Counted from the first letter of the stretch, positions 34,444 through 43,928 are shown. The stretch is DNA of 64,000 nucleotides from JBNFVY01 sp049943335 (GCF_049943335.1 NZ_JBNFVY010000007.1:1-64000), one strand, 5' to 3'. Numbers and translations: made by a program. The notes: generated by a model not told the origin, from the sequence alone.

Positions 34444-35829
34444 GTGAGAAATCCATCGACATATCGCCGACACGCGCACGCGTTGATTGTGCTGGCTCTG
34501 CCGTTGATCGGCAGCCATCTTGCGCAGTTTGCGATCCACATGGTCGATACGGTCATGCTGGGCTGGTACGGCGTCGAAGCGTTGGCTGCGGCGGTGCTGG
34601 CGAACGGTTTTTTCTTTATTTTCTTTATATTTGGCTGTGGGTTCGGCTTTGCGCTGATGCCGTTGGTCCCGGCGGCTATCGCGCGGGGCGAGGACGCCGA
34701 GGTGCGCCGCGTTACGCGTATGGCGCTGTGGTGGTCGTTTGCCTACGCGGTGCTGATGGTGCCGGTGATGTTGTCGGCCGAGCGCATTTTGCTGGTGTTG
34801 GGCCAAGAGCCGCGACTTGCCGAACTGGGCGGCGACTATCTGGGGGTGGCAGTCTGGGGCCTGATCCCGTCGCTGGGCGTCAACGTGTTGAAAACCTATC
34901 TTTCGGCGCTGGAGCGCGCAGGAATCGTTCTGTGGGCCACGCTGATGGCCGTGGTGCTGAACGCGGTGCTGAACTATGCGTTTATCTTCGGCAACCTTGG
35001 CGCGCCGGAATTGGGCATGCGGGGGGCGGCGCTGGCGTCGGTGCTGGTCGAACTGGCTACTTTTATCGTCGTTGGGATCGTAGCGGTGCGTCTGCGCCCC
35101 GAACATGCGCTCTTCGCACGGTTCTGGCGGGCCGATCCCGATGCGTTGCGGCAGGTGTTTGCTATCGGCGTGCCCATCGCTGTCACCACGGTAGCCGAGG
35201 TGGGGTTGTTCGTCTGTGTTGCTGTTCTGGTGGGTTGGATCGGCACGGTCGAGCTGGCCGCGCATGGGGCGGCGCTGCAGATTGCGTCGCTGATGTTCAT
35301 GTTCCACTTGGGCCTGTCCAATGCGGCGACGATCCGCATGGGTCAGGCCCTGGGGCGCAGCGATGTGCGCGCTGTCTGGCAGGGCGCGATCGTAACCATG
35401 GTCATAGCGATGATGTTCGTTGTGGTAGCGATTGTATTGTTCCTGGGCCTGCCAGCCCCGCTGATTGGCCTGTTCCTGGATCCTGCGTCCCCCGCGCGCG
35501 ACGAGGTGATTGCGGTTGGCGTGTCTCTGCTGGGCTTGGCAGCGCTTTTTCAGCTGGCCGACGCGGGCCAGGCGATGACCATCGGGTTGCTGCGCGGGCT
35601 GCAGGATACGCGCGTGCCGATGTGGATGGCACTGTTCAGCTATTGGGGCGTGGGAATGCCGACTGCTTGGGTGATGGGATTCCCGCTGGGTTGGGGCGTA
35701 CAGGGGATCTGGGGCGGTCTGATCACCGGCCTGAGCTGCGCATGGATCCTGTTGGGGTGGCGGTTTTGGCGCGCGCGCAGCTGGATGGACAACATGGGGC
35801 AGGCGCCCCAAGCCCCATCAGTCGTCTGA
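34444..35829 (+). CDS. MATE family efflux transporter (NorM-like)
   Basis: 461 aa with 12 predicted membrane helices in two halves. Family segments include ALPLIGSHLAQFAIHMVDTVMLGWYG at the start of helix 1, the VPAAIARGE loop, and the mirrored AHGAALQIASLMFMFHLGLSNAATIRMGQALG of the second half. Such pumps export cationic drugs using sodium or protons. The start is GTG at 34444. Its end overlaps the end of the next, convergent gene by 12 nt. Confidence 0.9.
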   Translation: MRNPSTYRRHAHALIVLALPLIGSHLAQFAIHMVDTVMLGWYGVEALAAAVLANGFFFIFFIFGCGFGFALMPLVPAAIARGEDAEVRRVTRMALWWSFAYAVLMVPVMLSAERILLVLGQEPRLAELGGDYLGVAVWGLIPSLGVNVLKTYLSALERAGIVLWATLMAVVLNAVLNYAFIFGNLGAPELGMRGAALASVLVELATFIVVGIVAVRLRPEHALFARFWRADPDALRQVFAIGVPIAVTTVAEVGLFVCVAVLVGWIGTVELAAHGAALQIASLMFMFHLGLSNAATIRMGQALGRSDVRAVWQGAIVTMVIAMMFVVVAIVLFLGLPAPLIGLFLDPASPARDEVIAVGVSLLGLAALFQLADAGQAMTIGLLRGLQDTRVPMWMALFSYWGVGMPTAWVMGFPLGWGVQGIWGGLITGLSCAWILLGWRFWRARSWMDNMGQAPQAPSVV

Positions 35830-36237
35830 GCCGGAGCGCGCTTTCATCAACCGGTCGGCCTTTTTGCGCACCAACACCGAACGCAGATCGTGCATGGCCA
35901 GCAGCAGATCGTCAGTGACCTGTTCCAATTGTTCGTCTTCGGCCCTGGTCTGCGCCCAGTGGGCCGTCAGGTTCAGGTAATCGATCGCGCGGTGAATGTC
36001 GTCGACGTCGCGTTTGGCCAAGACAGCCTTGCGTTCGGCCACCCATTTGTCGATCACGGCCATGTCGTCGGGTGTCAGCTGGTACTGTCCGTGGGGTTTG
36101 ATCTGGCCGTTGTTGATGTTGATGACGGCGATCTGGTCCATATCGATCCGGCGTTGCCGGTTCTCGGTGTCCAGGCGAAACACGAAGGCGCCGTTTTCGC
36201 GGACCCGGAAGTAGTAGTCGGGAAGGTCGCCTGACAT
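35818..36237 (-). CDS. Conserved hypothetical protein
   Basis: 139 aa, soluble and acidic. An N-terminal beta-rich segment (YYFRVRENGAFVFRLDTENRQRRIDMDQIAVININNGQIKPHG) is followed by helices ending in LMKARSGSDD. I recall the pattern as a Rhodobacterales-restricted family but know no function. It lies 10 nt upstream of the aminotransferase gene on the same strand and may be co-transcribed after it. Confidence 0.7.
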   Translation of the reverse strand: MSGDLPDYYFRVRENGAFVFRLDTENRQRRIDMDQIAVININNGQIKPHGQYQLTPDDMAVIDKWVAERKAVLAKRDVDDIHRAIDYLNLTAHWAQTRAEDEQLEQVTDDLLLAMHDLRSVLVRKKADRLMKARSGSDD

Positions 36238-36247
36238 TTCGCCTCCT

Positions 36248-37450
36248 TCAACTCAAGCCAGCGCAGAAAGCCTGGATCCGACTACAGGCCTCTTTCAGCG
36301 CCTCGTCCGAGGTAGCGTAACTGACCCGGAAGTTCGGCGAAAGACCAAAGGCCGCCCCGAACACGACCGCCACGCCCCGTTCTTCCAGAAGCGCGGTGCA
36401 AAAGGCTTCGTCGTCGGTGATAGGGGTGCCACCAGCGCTGGTCTTGCCGATGCAGCCCGCGATCGACGGATAGACATAGAAGGCGCCTTCGGGGCAAGGG
36501 CATTCGATGCCATCGGCCGCGTTCAGCATATCGACCACCAGGTTTCGGCGCCGTGTGAACACAGCGTTGTTTTCAGCAATGAAGTCGTGCGGGCCGTTCA
36601 GTGCAGCCACGGCGGCAGCCTGGGAAATCGAACAGGGGTTGGATGTGGATTGCGATTGCACTTTGCGCATGGCCGCGATCAGCGCGCGCGGGCCAGCGGC
36701 ATAACCAATGCGCCAGCCCGTCATGGCATAGGCTTTGGACACCCCGTTGACGACCAGAGTTCGATCATAGAGCCCCGGCTCTACCTGCGCGGGCGTGGCA
36801 AATTCGAAATCGTCGAAAGCCAGATGTTCATACATGTCATCGGTCATGACCCAGACATGGGGATGGCGCATCAGCACGTCCGTCAGGGCCCGCAGTTCGC
36901 CGCGGCTGTATCCCGCACCCGAGGGGTTCGAAGGTGAATTGAAGATCAACCATTTCGTGCGCGGGGTGATCGCAGCTTCCAGTTTTTCAGGCGTAATACG
37001 AAAGCGATCTTCCAGACTGGCTTCTATGAAAACCGGGGTCCCCCCGCCGATCAAAACCATGTCGGGGTAGGACACCCAATATGGCGTCGGGATCAGCACC
37101 TCGTCGCCGGAATTTAGCGTCGCCATGAGCGCGTTGAACAGCGCCTGTTTGCCGCCCGACGTCACACTGACCTGATCCGGGGTGTAGTTCAGCGCGTTGT
37201 CACGTTTGAACTTGGCGCAGATCGCCTGTTTCAATTCAGGCGTCCCGTCGACCGCGGTGTAACGTGTCTGACCGCTGTTGATGGCGGCGATACCGGCAGC
37301 GCGAATATGTTCCGGGGTGTCGAAATCGGGTTCACCCGCGCTCAGGCTGATGATGTCGCGTCCTTGCGCCTTCAGCTCCATTGCCTTGCCGGTCATCGCC
37401 ATCGTGGGCGAAGGTTTTACGCGGGCCAATGTATCGGACAAGAAGGGCAT
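36248..37450 (-). CDS. Pyridoxal-phosphate aminotransferase, aspartate/prephenate type
   Basis: 400 aa from MPFLSDTLARVKPS; the open frame extends 137 codons further without family resemblance. Class I aminotransferase with SLSAGEPDFDTPEHI, NSPSNPSGAGYSR, the PLP lysine in VVNGVSKAYAMTGWRIGYAAG, and FRVSYATSDEAL with the carboxylate-binding Arg. The class I-beta pattern fits aspartate aminotransferases of alphaproteobacteria, many of which also use prephenate. Divergent from sdhE, 81 nt away. Confidence 0.92.
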   Translation of the reverse strand: MPFLSDTLARVKPSPTMAMTGKAMELKAQGRDIISLSAGEPDFDTPEHIRAAGIAAINSGQTRYTAVDGTPELKQAICAKFKRDNALNYTPDQVSVTSGGKQALFNALMATLNSGDEVLIPTPYWVSYPDMVLIGGGTPVFIEASLEDRFRITPEKLEAAITPRTKWLIFNSPSNPSGAGYSRGELRALTDVLMRHPHVWVMTDDMYEHLAFDDFEFATPAQVEPGLYDRTLVVNGVSKAYAMTGWRIGYAAGPRALIAAMRKVQSQSTSNPCSISQAAAVAALNGPHDFIAENNAVFTRRRNLVVDMLNAADGIECPCPEGAFYVYPSIAGCIGKTSAGGTPITDDEAFCTALLEERGVAVVFGAAFGLSPNFRVSYATSDEALKEACSRIQAFCAGLS

Positions 37451-37531
37451 CACAGCGCTCCGCAATTGCACTTGGGTTGGCGAAGTCTTAGGGTCACGCC
37501 GCGTTCTGCACAAGCGTTGTGGCGCGCATGA

Positions 37532-37849
37532 ATGCTGATGGACCCCATCAGCAAGGACGATGCAAAGTCGATGCGAGGATACATGGAATCCAAGGGAAAC
37601 CGGATCAAGCGCATGAAAATGCGGGCCATGCGGCGCGGGATCAAGGAAATGGATATCGTCATGGCCCGGTACGCCGACGATCACCTTGATACAATGAGCG
37701 ATGCGGAATTGGATGGTTTTGACGCCCTCTTGCACGAAAACGATCAGGACCTGTTGACCTGGGTTACCGGGCAAGTTGCCGCGCCTGACCAACACGCCGC
37801 CCTGATTGCACGCATTGCGGCCCACGCAGAAGCGTCTGCGCGCGGTTGA
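37532..37849 (+). CDS. sdhE: Succinate dehydrogenase flavin assembly factor SdhE
   Basis: 105 aa. The core is RMKMRAMRRGIKEMDIVMARYADDHLDTMSDAELDGFDALLHENDQDLLTWVTGQ, the SdhE/Sdh5 signature including the RGxxE motif needed to bind SdhA, seen here as RRGIKEMD. SdhE promotes covalent FAD attachment to the SdhA subunit. Other sdh genes are not near. The LdtR-like gene lies 94 nt downstream on the same strand. Confidence 0.88.
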   Translation: MLMDPISKDDAKSMRGYMESKGNRIKRMKMRAMRRGIKEMDIVMARYADDHLDTMSDAELDGFDALLHENDQDLLTWVTGQVAAPDQHAALIARIAAHAEASARG

Positions 37850-37943
37850 ATTGAATCGCATTTGTCGCGGATTTTCGTGGCTTAACCGAATGTTGGTGAA
37901 TCATCTTCATGTTGCTTGCGAAAAGCCAAGCGCGGAGAGATTC

Positions 37944-38459
37944 ATGACAATGCATTCGCCAGTTGAACAAACGCAAGACACCGATGCCAGCGGCGACAAG
38001 GCGTTTCTGGCCCTATACCTTGAGGAACTGTCGCTGGTGGAACGCCTGCACAGACTGTTGCTTGATGTGATCAAGGACGAATTCGAACGTCTGGGAATCC
38101 TTGAAATCAACCCCGTCCAAGCTCTGCTGCTCTTTAATATCGGTGAAAACGAAGTGACCGCGGGCGAACTGAAATCGCGCGGCTATTATCAGGGGTCGAA
38201 CGTTAGTTACAACCTCAAGAAGATGGTCGAAATGGGGTACATGCATCACCAACGGTGCGAAATTGACCGCCGCTCCGTTCGGGTCAAACTCACCGACCGT
38301 GGCAACGAAGTGCGACGTACGATGGAGGACCTTTTCGCCCGCCACGCGGCCGGCATGGATGGACGCGGAATTCTGACCTCTGAAGGCATCGAAGATGTCA
38401 ACACGGCCCTGCGGCGGATCGAACGGTTCTGGAGCGACCAGATCCGATATATTTACTGA
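37944..38459 (+). CDS. MarR-family regulator, LdtR-like
   Basis: 171-aa winged-helix protein. The start at 37944 has GGAGAG 6-11 nt upstream; the longer frame from 37806 overlaps sdhE. The block LYLEELSLVERLHRLLLDVIKDEFERLGILEINPVQALLLFNIGENEVTAGELKSRGYYQGSNVSYNLKKMVEMGY is characteristic of the LdtR group of rhizobial/Liberibacter MarR proteins, which control L,D-transpeptidase and stress genes. The DNA-reading helix is GSNVSYNLKKMV. Target genes in this organism are unknown. Confidence 0.87.
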   Translation: MTMHSPVEQTQDTDASGDKAFLALYLEELSLVERLHRLLLDVIKDEFERLGILEINPVQALLLFNIGENEVTAGELKSRGYYQGSNVSYNLKKMVEMGYMHHQRCEIDRRSVRVKLTDRGNEVRRTMEDLFARHAAGMDGRGILTSEGIEDVNTALRRIERFWSDQIRYIY

Positions 38460-39227
38460 TCAGCCTGCGCCCGCCTTTGGTGGGCGTTCAGGCAGCACGC
38501 CGATTGCCAAAGTCTGTAACTCGCGCAGCAGTTTGCGCGTTATGGCCGACTTGTAATCAGCGTACGAAGCCGTCACCTCAACGAATGCTTGCGGTCCCTG
38601 AATCACCTCGGATCTGAAATAGGCCACCAATGGTGCAAGGTTTGCGTCGATGGTCGTCCCGCCTTGGGGCGACCCGACGACAAGCGCATTGATAGTCGCG
38701 CCTGAAAGCAAGGGGCTGTCGCGGACTTCGCGCGGGCGCGGACCTGTATTGGATGGTCCGTCTGCCGATATGTCGAGTGTCCGCCGCCAGCAATCGCGCT
38801 GTTGCGACAGGGCCTGGGCCCCGAAAAGGATCGCATCCCCCAACGCTGTGCCCGGCTCGCGCGGGCGCCGTGCGTCCAGGTCTTCCAGCGTTTGCGCGGC
38901 GCGGTCCAAATCCTGCCGCGCAGTTACATCCGTCCAGCCAAACAGTACGCGCTTTGAACCGGGGCCGGCCCATTCATAGATATGCAGGCGAACTGTGGCC
39001 GCCGGCATTGCCAGAAAGGCCTTTTGGACTTCCAAATCGCGAAGCGCCGCCGCGATCCCTTCGATCTGCAACGCGTATTCGCGCCGGTCCACCGAACCTG
39101 ACACGTCCAGGCCCAGCGACAGGGCCTGGCGGCAAATCGCCCCTGCCGGCGCACTGTGCAGGATGGCGGCCAAGGCCGCGATACCTGCCCACCTTACCAA
39201 TGTCCGGTGTTCTCCATGCTGGCCCAT
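38460..39227 (-). CDS. DUF1194 family protein (secreted von Willebrand A-like)
   Basis: 255 aa. After a signal peptide (WAGIAALAAILHSAPAGA) the protein shows a von Willebrand factor A-like domain with the metal site LGLDVSGSVD (Asp-x-Ser-x-Ser) and later GTALGDAILFG and ISADGPSNTG. This is DUF1194, found in Rhodobacterales. VWA proteins often mediate protein or metal-dependent adhesion; the role here is unknown. The start overlaps the end of the upstream VOC gene by 34 nt. Confidence 0.82.
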   Translation of the reverse strand: MGQHGEHRTLVRWAGIAALAAILHSAPAGAICRQALSLGLDVSGSVDRREYALQIEGIAAALRDLEVQKAFLAMPAATVRLHIYEWAGPGSKRVLFGWTDVTARQDLDRAAQTLEDLDARRPREPGTALGDAILFGAQALSQQRDCWRRTLDISADGPSNTGPRPREVRDSPLLSGATINALVVGSPQGGTTIDANLAPLVAYFRSEVIQGPQAFVEVTASYADYKSAITRKLLRELQTLAIGVLPERPPKAGAG

Positions 39228-39622
39228 GGTTCGGCTGGCGCCAGCGCTTCACCAATTTGCAACAGTTCCACCGAGATGTTGTCGGGCGAGCGGACAAAGG
39301 CCATGCGTCCGTCACGCGGCGGACGATTGATCGTCACCCCGTTGTCCATCAGATGCTGGCACATTTCGTAAATGTCGCCGACGCCATAGGCCAAGTGGCC
39401 GAAATGGCGGCTGTCCGACGGCAGAGCGTCGTCTCCGTCCCAGTTGTAGGTCAGTTCCACGGGACATTCCGGTTGATTTTCGGGGGCCATGAAAATCAGC
39501 GAAAACCGCCCCTCTTCAACGTCGATGCGCCGCGTTTCCTTGAGCCCCAGCAGGGCGAAAAATGCCATGGTCTTGTCCAGGTCTTTGACCCGAACCATCG
39601 TATGCAGGTATTTGACTTCCAT
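39194..39622 (-). CDS. VOC family protein, glyoxalase I-like
   Basis: 142 aa from MEVKYLHTMVRVKDLDKTMAFF, with a strong ribosome site (AGGAGGT) upstream. It has one pair of beta-alpha-beta-beta-beta modules of the vicinal oxygen chelate fold. HTMVRVKDLDKTMAFFALLGL, VELTYNWD, HFGHLAYGVGDIYEMC and ISVELLQIGE match lactoylglutathione lyase closely, including metal ligands His8, Glu55 and His74 by alignment. It would convert the methylglyoxal-glutathione adduct to lactoylglutathione. Confidence 0.85.
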   Translation of the reverse strand: MEVKYLHTMVRVKDLDKTMAFFALLGLKETRRIDVEEGRFSLIFMAPENQPECPVELTYNWDGDDALPSDSRHFGHLAYGVGDIYEMCQHLMDNGVTINRPPRDGRMAFVRSPDNISVELLQIGEALAPAEPWASMENTGHW

Positions 39623-39691
39623 GCGCGACACCTCCTGTGGTTATGCACAGCATTCTAGCGCGCGGCCGCGTTGGTTCCACCCGATTCCGGT

Positions 39692-41065
39692 CTAGAACGA
39701 CGAACGGATCGACAGACCCGCCGACAGGTCGGTTGTTTCATAGCGCGACACGTTGCTGTCCGTAGTGGCCGCCCGCAGCGTCACGACCGGCGCAAATCCC
39801 ATCATCTGTGCGCCCGAAACCACAAGGTCGACGGTCAGACCAATCGACGTGTCCCGCCGCCCGCCAGGCACGACGGTCAGCCCGGCGACATGGTCGGGAT
39901 AGAATTTGTGGCCCAGGTCCAGCCCGAACGTCGGATGCACCGCACCCAAGGGATCGGGCGTGGTGTAGCGGAGCGTCAATTGCTGGCCCGTATAATCCAG
40001 ACTGCGCCCATCGGAATTCGACGTGGTCACGGTCAGCCCGGTTTGGAAACGTCCGCCATTGCCAAGCCGCGCGCCATACCGGCCGCTCAGCGCATATTGG
40101 TGTGCGTCCAGTGCCCGGTCGCTGTCAGACCATTCGCGGGTATATCTGAGCTGGCCGAGAAAGCTCTGGCCATCGCCCAATCGCCAAGCTTTTCCTAGCG
40201 ACAGGCTTGCCGAATGCGCCAGTTCGTCACCACCATACCAGCGTTTCGCCGTCCCCAGTCCAAACGAATAAGGGCCCTTGGCGCCTTCGGGCAGCATGAC
40301 ATGTGTCAGGTCAAGCGCGACGATAGAGTAGTTGAAATCGCTGCCCGTTGCGGTGGGGGCCAGGGCCTGGGCTTCGTCCGTCAGTTTGTGGAATGTGCCG
40401 TAGTACTGACCCGATATTGCGGTCCGGCTGCGTGCACTGCCCGCAAGCTGATACCCCAGTCGCGCCGAAACAGACGCGCGGTACCCGGACAACGCTTGCG
40501 CATCGCCTGACAGCACGCCGATCGATGGCACCCCATCAATTTCCAGCACGTCCGATTCCGCACCGCCATTGATGTTGGACGACGGTGCGAGAGTGAAGGA
40601 AAACGCGCGCTCCCACTTGTCGCGCCGGTCTACTGCATCGAAATCCCGGCGCAATTGCGCCTCTTGTTGCTCTGACGCAAAATCCGATGCCCGCCGCAGC
40701 CAGAACTTTGCCACACCCTGTCGCCCCTGTTGCGAGGCCGCCAAGGCCGCCAGACGCGCGGCTTCGTGTTTTAGGGGGCGGTTGCCGCCTGCGCTGCCAA
40801 AGGCGCGGCGGGCTTCGGCGCCGCCGGCCTTCATGTGGCCGGCCCGGATCAGGGACGCGGCCAGGATTACGCGGGTCTGGGCGTCTTCGGGCCGCTCGGT
40901 GACGACCGCTTCTGACACCAGAACGGCGGTCTTCAGATCACCGTTGGCCAAGGCCGCGTGTGCGATGGCCCGCGCCTGCGCAACCGTCAACTGAATATCT
41001 TGTGCTAATGCGGGCGGGGCCCATGCCAAGCCTGCCGCACAGATCATGCCAAATACGTGTTTCAT
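39692..41065 (-). CDS. SLAM-like outer-membrane protein (surface lipoprotein assembly modifier)
   Basis: 457 aa from the ATG with AGGGAG upstream. It has a signal peptide (VFGMICAAGLAWAPPALA), then a TPR-like helical N-domain (about 25-140), then a long beta-barrel domain with alternating aromatic strands ending in a terminal aromatic (LSAGLSIRSSF). The fold and the segments FSFTLAPSSNINGG and YTREWSDSDRALDAHQYALSGRYG match the Slam/DUF560 family, which helps move lipoproteins to the cell surface. The gene lies 46 nt downstream of a lipoprotein gene on the same strand, as in known Slam-substrate pairs. Confidence 0.8.
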   Translation of the reverse strand: MKHVFGMICAAGLAWAPPALAQDIQLTVAQARAIAHAALANGDLKTAVLVSEAVVTERPEDAQTRVILAASLIRAGHMKAGGAEARRAFGSAGGNRPLKHEAARLAALAASQQGRQGVAKFWLRRASDFASEQQEAQLRRDFDAVDRRDKWERAFSFTLAPSSNINGGAESDVLEIDGVPSIGVLSGDAQALSGYRASVSARLGYQLAGSARSRTAISGQYYGTFHKLTDEAQALAPTATGSDFNYSIVALDLTHVMLPEGAKGPYSFGLGTAKRWYGGDELAHSASLSLGKAWRLGDGQSFLGQLRYTREWSDSDRALDAHQYALSGRYGARLGNGGRFQTGLTVTTSNSDGRSLDYTGQQLTLRYTTPDPLGAVHPTFGLDLGHKFYPDHVAGLTVVPGGRRDTSIGLTVDLVVSGAQMMGFAPVVTLRAATTDSNVSRYETTDLSAGLSIRSSF

Positions 41066-41111
41066 CACCACTCCCTGATCGCGCGGATGCTAGATCAGCG
41101 CGCTGCGGGGC

Positions 41112-42107
41112 TCAACGTTCAAGAACGAAGGTTCCGGTCTCGCGGGTTTCGGTGATGGTGGTGTCTTCGCCAAATCCGTAGGTCGGAATTGCCCCCGCAC
41201 CAAAATCGACCGACCCGTTTTCGGCGTGATAGCTGTCCATTGTGATGTCCACGACGCCAACGACCGTTTCGGCGCTGTCGCCTTCGAACATGCCGCGCAT
41301 GGTGCCGAATTCGGAATTGATGTCTGCAACGTCCGTGGCGTCAGGGTCATAATAGTCGACGCGGATTGAGGTTTCGAATTGCCCGTTGTCTTCGATTCCG
41401 CCGGCCTGAACAGTACCGATCAGAGCGGGCAGATCGCCCAGATACGTGCCATCGTCCGCATAGAGGCGGCGTCCTGTCACATAGGCCCGCATGGCGCCGT
41501 TGTCTTCGAGTTTTTCGAAGTCGACTTCCATTGCCATGTCGCCATCGACCAGTTCGATGCCGGCGGACCCTTTGAACGTACGCAGAGCGACGTAATTGCC
41601 GTAATAGTTTGCCTGCCCACTGGTTGGCAGGTCGACGCCGGTGTCGCGCCCGACAACATACCCGCCGAAACCGTGTTCCAGATAGCTGCCCGACCGCGCC
41701 ACGGATGTCTTGGCATTGCCATCGTCGCTTTCGTTGTAGATCGCGATATAGCTATCTTGGCTGATCGGTCCGTCACTGTCACCGGTGTATTGGTCATCAA
41801 TGGAGGCCGGATTGCGGAAGAAAATTCGCGCGACGGGTCGTCCAGTGTCTTGATCCAGCACCAAAGCGGTGTCCGCGTAAGCATCGTCGCCATCAAACGG
41901 CAGCCCTTCGACCACCAGTTCGCTGCCGCTGATCCGCACGCGCTGCAAGGTATAGAGATCTGTTCCTTCGTTGAATGTCAGGTTGCCGCCCAGTCCTGCG
42001 CCGCCTTCGGGATCAGTGCCGCCCCCGCCCAGCGGGTTAGTGCCATCGCCGCTACAAGCGGCCAACAGGGCGAGCGCACCGACGCGCGTTAAACGGATGA
42101 TCTTCAT
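41112..42107 (-). CDS. Lipoprotein with TbpB-like barrel, candidate SLAM substrate
   Basis: 331 aa. Lipobox LLAAC with Cys18; the next residue is Ser, not Asp, which favours sorting to the outer membrane. A glycine-rich linker follows. The C-terminal third contains DYYDPDATDVADINSEFGTMRGMFEGDSAETVVGVVDI, resembling the G-x-F-x-G-x-x-A-x-x-V-x-G turn of transferrin-binding-protein-B-like lipoprotein barrels. First gene of a two-gene operon with the SLAM-like protein. The ligand is unknown; iron or haem binding is common in the wider family, but nothing here shows it. Confidence 0.75.
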   Translation of the reverse strand: MKIIRLTRVGALALLAACSGDGTNPLGGGGTDPEGGAGLGGNLTFNEGTDLYTLQRVRISGSELVVEGLPFDGDDAYADTALVLDQDTGRPVARIFFRNPASIDDQYTGDSDGPISQDSYIAIYNESDDGNAKTSVARSGSYLEHGFGGYVVGRDTGVDLPTSGQANYYGNYVALRTFKGSAGIELVDGDMAMEVDFEKLEDNGAMRAYVTGRRLYADDGTYLGDLPALIGTVQAGGIEDNGQFETSIRVDYYDPDATDVADINSEFGTMRGMFEGDSAETVVGVVDITMDSYHAENGSVDFGAGAIPTYGFGEDTTITETRETGTFVLER

Positions 42108-42302
42108 AACTGCTCCTCGCCTCTGCGGGTTTTCGCCAACCTAGCTTGCGCGCACCATATCGTGTCAACGTTAACCACGAATTGAGGCGCCAGTTTGGCG
42201 GCATTGTTGCCTATTGGCCCGTTCTGCATCTTGCGGCTATAGTCGCCGCCCATACCAGATATGCGGAGGCGCATGAGTCGCCCCAAGACCGAGGACACCG
42301 CA

Positions 42303-43208
42303 ATGACCCTTTCCCCCGAACAACAGGCCGAAATCGATGAATTGCGCGCCACGCCGCAGCCGACCCTGCGGGCCGTGGCCGAGGGGGCAGAAAAACACCT
42401 CTATACCGCTTATCCGGTGCTCGATCATGGCTTTGTGCGGGTGATCGACTATATGGGCGACGACGCGGCAATCTGTCAGGCCGCGCGGGTAAGCTACGGA
42501 AAAGGCACGAAATCAGTTCAGAACGACGAGGGCCTGATCCGCTATCTGATGCGCCACTGGCATTCGACGCCCTTCGAGATGTGCGAGCTTAAGTTGCACG
42601 TCAAATTGCCGGTCTTCGTTGCCCGCCAGTGGATCCGCCACCGCACCGCCAACGTCAACGAATACAGCGCTCGCTATTCGATCCTGGACCGTGAGTTCTA
42701 CTTCCCCGCGCCAGAACACGTCGCCAAGCAGTCGGTGATCAACAATCAGGGCCGGGGCGACACGTTGGACGCGGCCGAGGCCGCCCGCGTGCTTGAGATG
42801 CTGAAATCCGATGCCATGCGCTGCTATGATCACTACGAAGAACTGATTTCCGACGAGGGTCCGGGCCTTGCGCGCGAACTGGCCCGGATGAACCTGCCCG
42901 CGAACATTTATACGCAGTGGTACTGGAAGGTTAACCTGCACAACCTGCTGCATTTCCTGCGCCTGCGAGCCGACGCACACGCCCAATACGAAATCCGCGT
43001 CTACGCCGACGAGATTTGCAAGATCGTCGCTGACTGGGTACCCTTTGCCTACAAAGCCTTCGAAGATTACCGCCTGGGCGCGGTGTCGATGTCATCGCAA
43101 ATGGTCGACTGTGTGCGGCGAATGCTGAAGGGCGAAGACGTGAACGAGGAAAATTGCGGTATGAGCAAGCGTGAATGGCGCGAGTTTATGGCCGTTTTGG
43201 ATGAGTGA
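42303..43208 (+). CDS. thyX: Flavin-dependent thymidylate synthase
   Basis: Makes dTMP from dUMP using FAD and methylenetetrahydrofolate, replacing ThyA. 301 aa if started at 42303; another start at 42273 (MSRPKTEDTA) also has a plausible ribosome site, so the N-terminus is uncertain by ten residues. The ThyX motif is RHRTANVNEYSARYS. Also typical are NIYTQWYWKVNLHNLLHFLRLRAD and AQYEIRVYAD. Monocistronic. Confidence 0.95.
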   Translation: MTLSPEQQAEIDELRATPQPTLRAVAEGAEKHLYTAYPVLDHGFVRVIDYMGDDAAICQAARVSYGKGTKSVQNDEGLIRYLMRHWHSTPFEMCELKLHVKLPVFVARQWIRHRTANVNEYSARYSILDREFYFPAPEHVAKQSVINNQGRGDTLDAAEAARVLEMLKSDAMRCYDHYEELISDEGPGLARELARMNLPANIYTQWYWKVNLHNLLHFLRLRADAHAQYEIRVYADEICKIVADWVPFAYKAFEDYRLGAVSMSSQMVDCVRRMLKGEDVNEENCGMSKREWREFMAVLDE

Positions 43209-43526
43209 AATTGATACTGCGCCGTATGTTCTGGCGAAAAAGCCCGTGAACATGGCGACACGATTCCGCCCCATCAAGCGGCGCAGACACTAATTTTTGC
43301 CATTTCTAAAGGCCTTGGGACTATCGCGTATCCATCCCGGCAAGAGTCGGGCGTGAATTGACCGTCGTTGCGACGGGCCTCAGCACGCCTGTGCGCACAT
43401 GCGCGACTGGCACCGTCTGCATCCCTGTGATGGGGGCACACGTCGCTGTTCCCGCCGGCAAGGTTGAGAATAAGTGAACCAAATCGCGATAACGCGCGTA
43501 ATCCTGCCAAACTAGCAGGAGATCCC
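43209..43526. other. Intergenic region without a recognised gene
   Basis: 318 nt between thyX and the DUF2177 gene. Only the promoter and ribosome site (AGCAGGAGATCCC) of the next gene are inferred; no hairpin terminator or repeat was seen. Confidence 0.5.
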
Positions 43527-43928
43527 ATGACCGCCCTTGTCCTTTATCTGTCCACCGCCCTGGTGTTTTTGTCGTTGGATGCCGTGATGCTGAAAAACGT
43601 TCTGCGTCCGATTTTCGAAACCCACCTGGGCGACCAGCTGGCCGAAGACTTCCGGCTGGGTCCGGCGGCGGTGTTTTATTTGTTCTATGTGGGGGGGCTG
43701 GTCGCACTGATATCGCTGCCCGTCCTGCGCGGGGACGGCACGAGCGAGGCGCTGTGGAAAGGGGCACTGGTAGGGGCGATGGCCTATGGCACCTACGAAT
43801 TTACCAGCTACGCGGTCATGGCGCGCTGGTCGGTGCAGATGGTCATGATAGACGTGGCGTGGGGCACGGTTTTGACAGGCGTGTCAGCGGCGGCAGGCGT
43901 GTGGATCACCCGCGCCGTGCTCGGGTAG
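43527..43928 (+). CDS. DUF2177 family membrane protein
   Basis: 133 aa with four membrane helices. The start at 43527 has GCAGGAG upstream. The family segments are VFLSLDAVMLKNVLRPIFETHLGDQL, then GPAAVFYLFYVGGLVAL and GALVGAMAYGTYEFTSYAVM with VAWGTVLTG. Function unknown. Convergent to the cold-shock gene, with a shared hairpin between them. Confidence 0.88.
   Translation: MTALVLYLSTALVFLSLDAVMLKNVLRPIFETHLGDQLAEDFRLGPAAVFYLFYVGGLVALISLPVLRGDGTSEALWKGALVGAMAYGTYEFTSYAVMARWSVQMVMIDVAWGTVLTGVSAAAGVWITRAVLG

Noticed and set aside
34416..35918. Overlapping 500-codon frame over the MATE gene
   Set aside because: Arginine/cysteine/glycine-rich translation typical of a shifted frame; the MATE reading has clear membrane helices.
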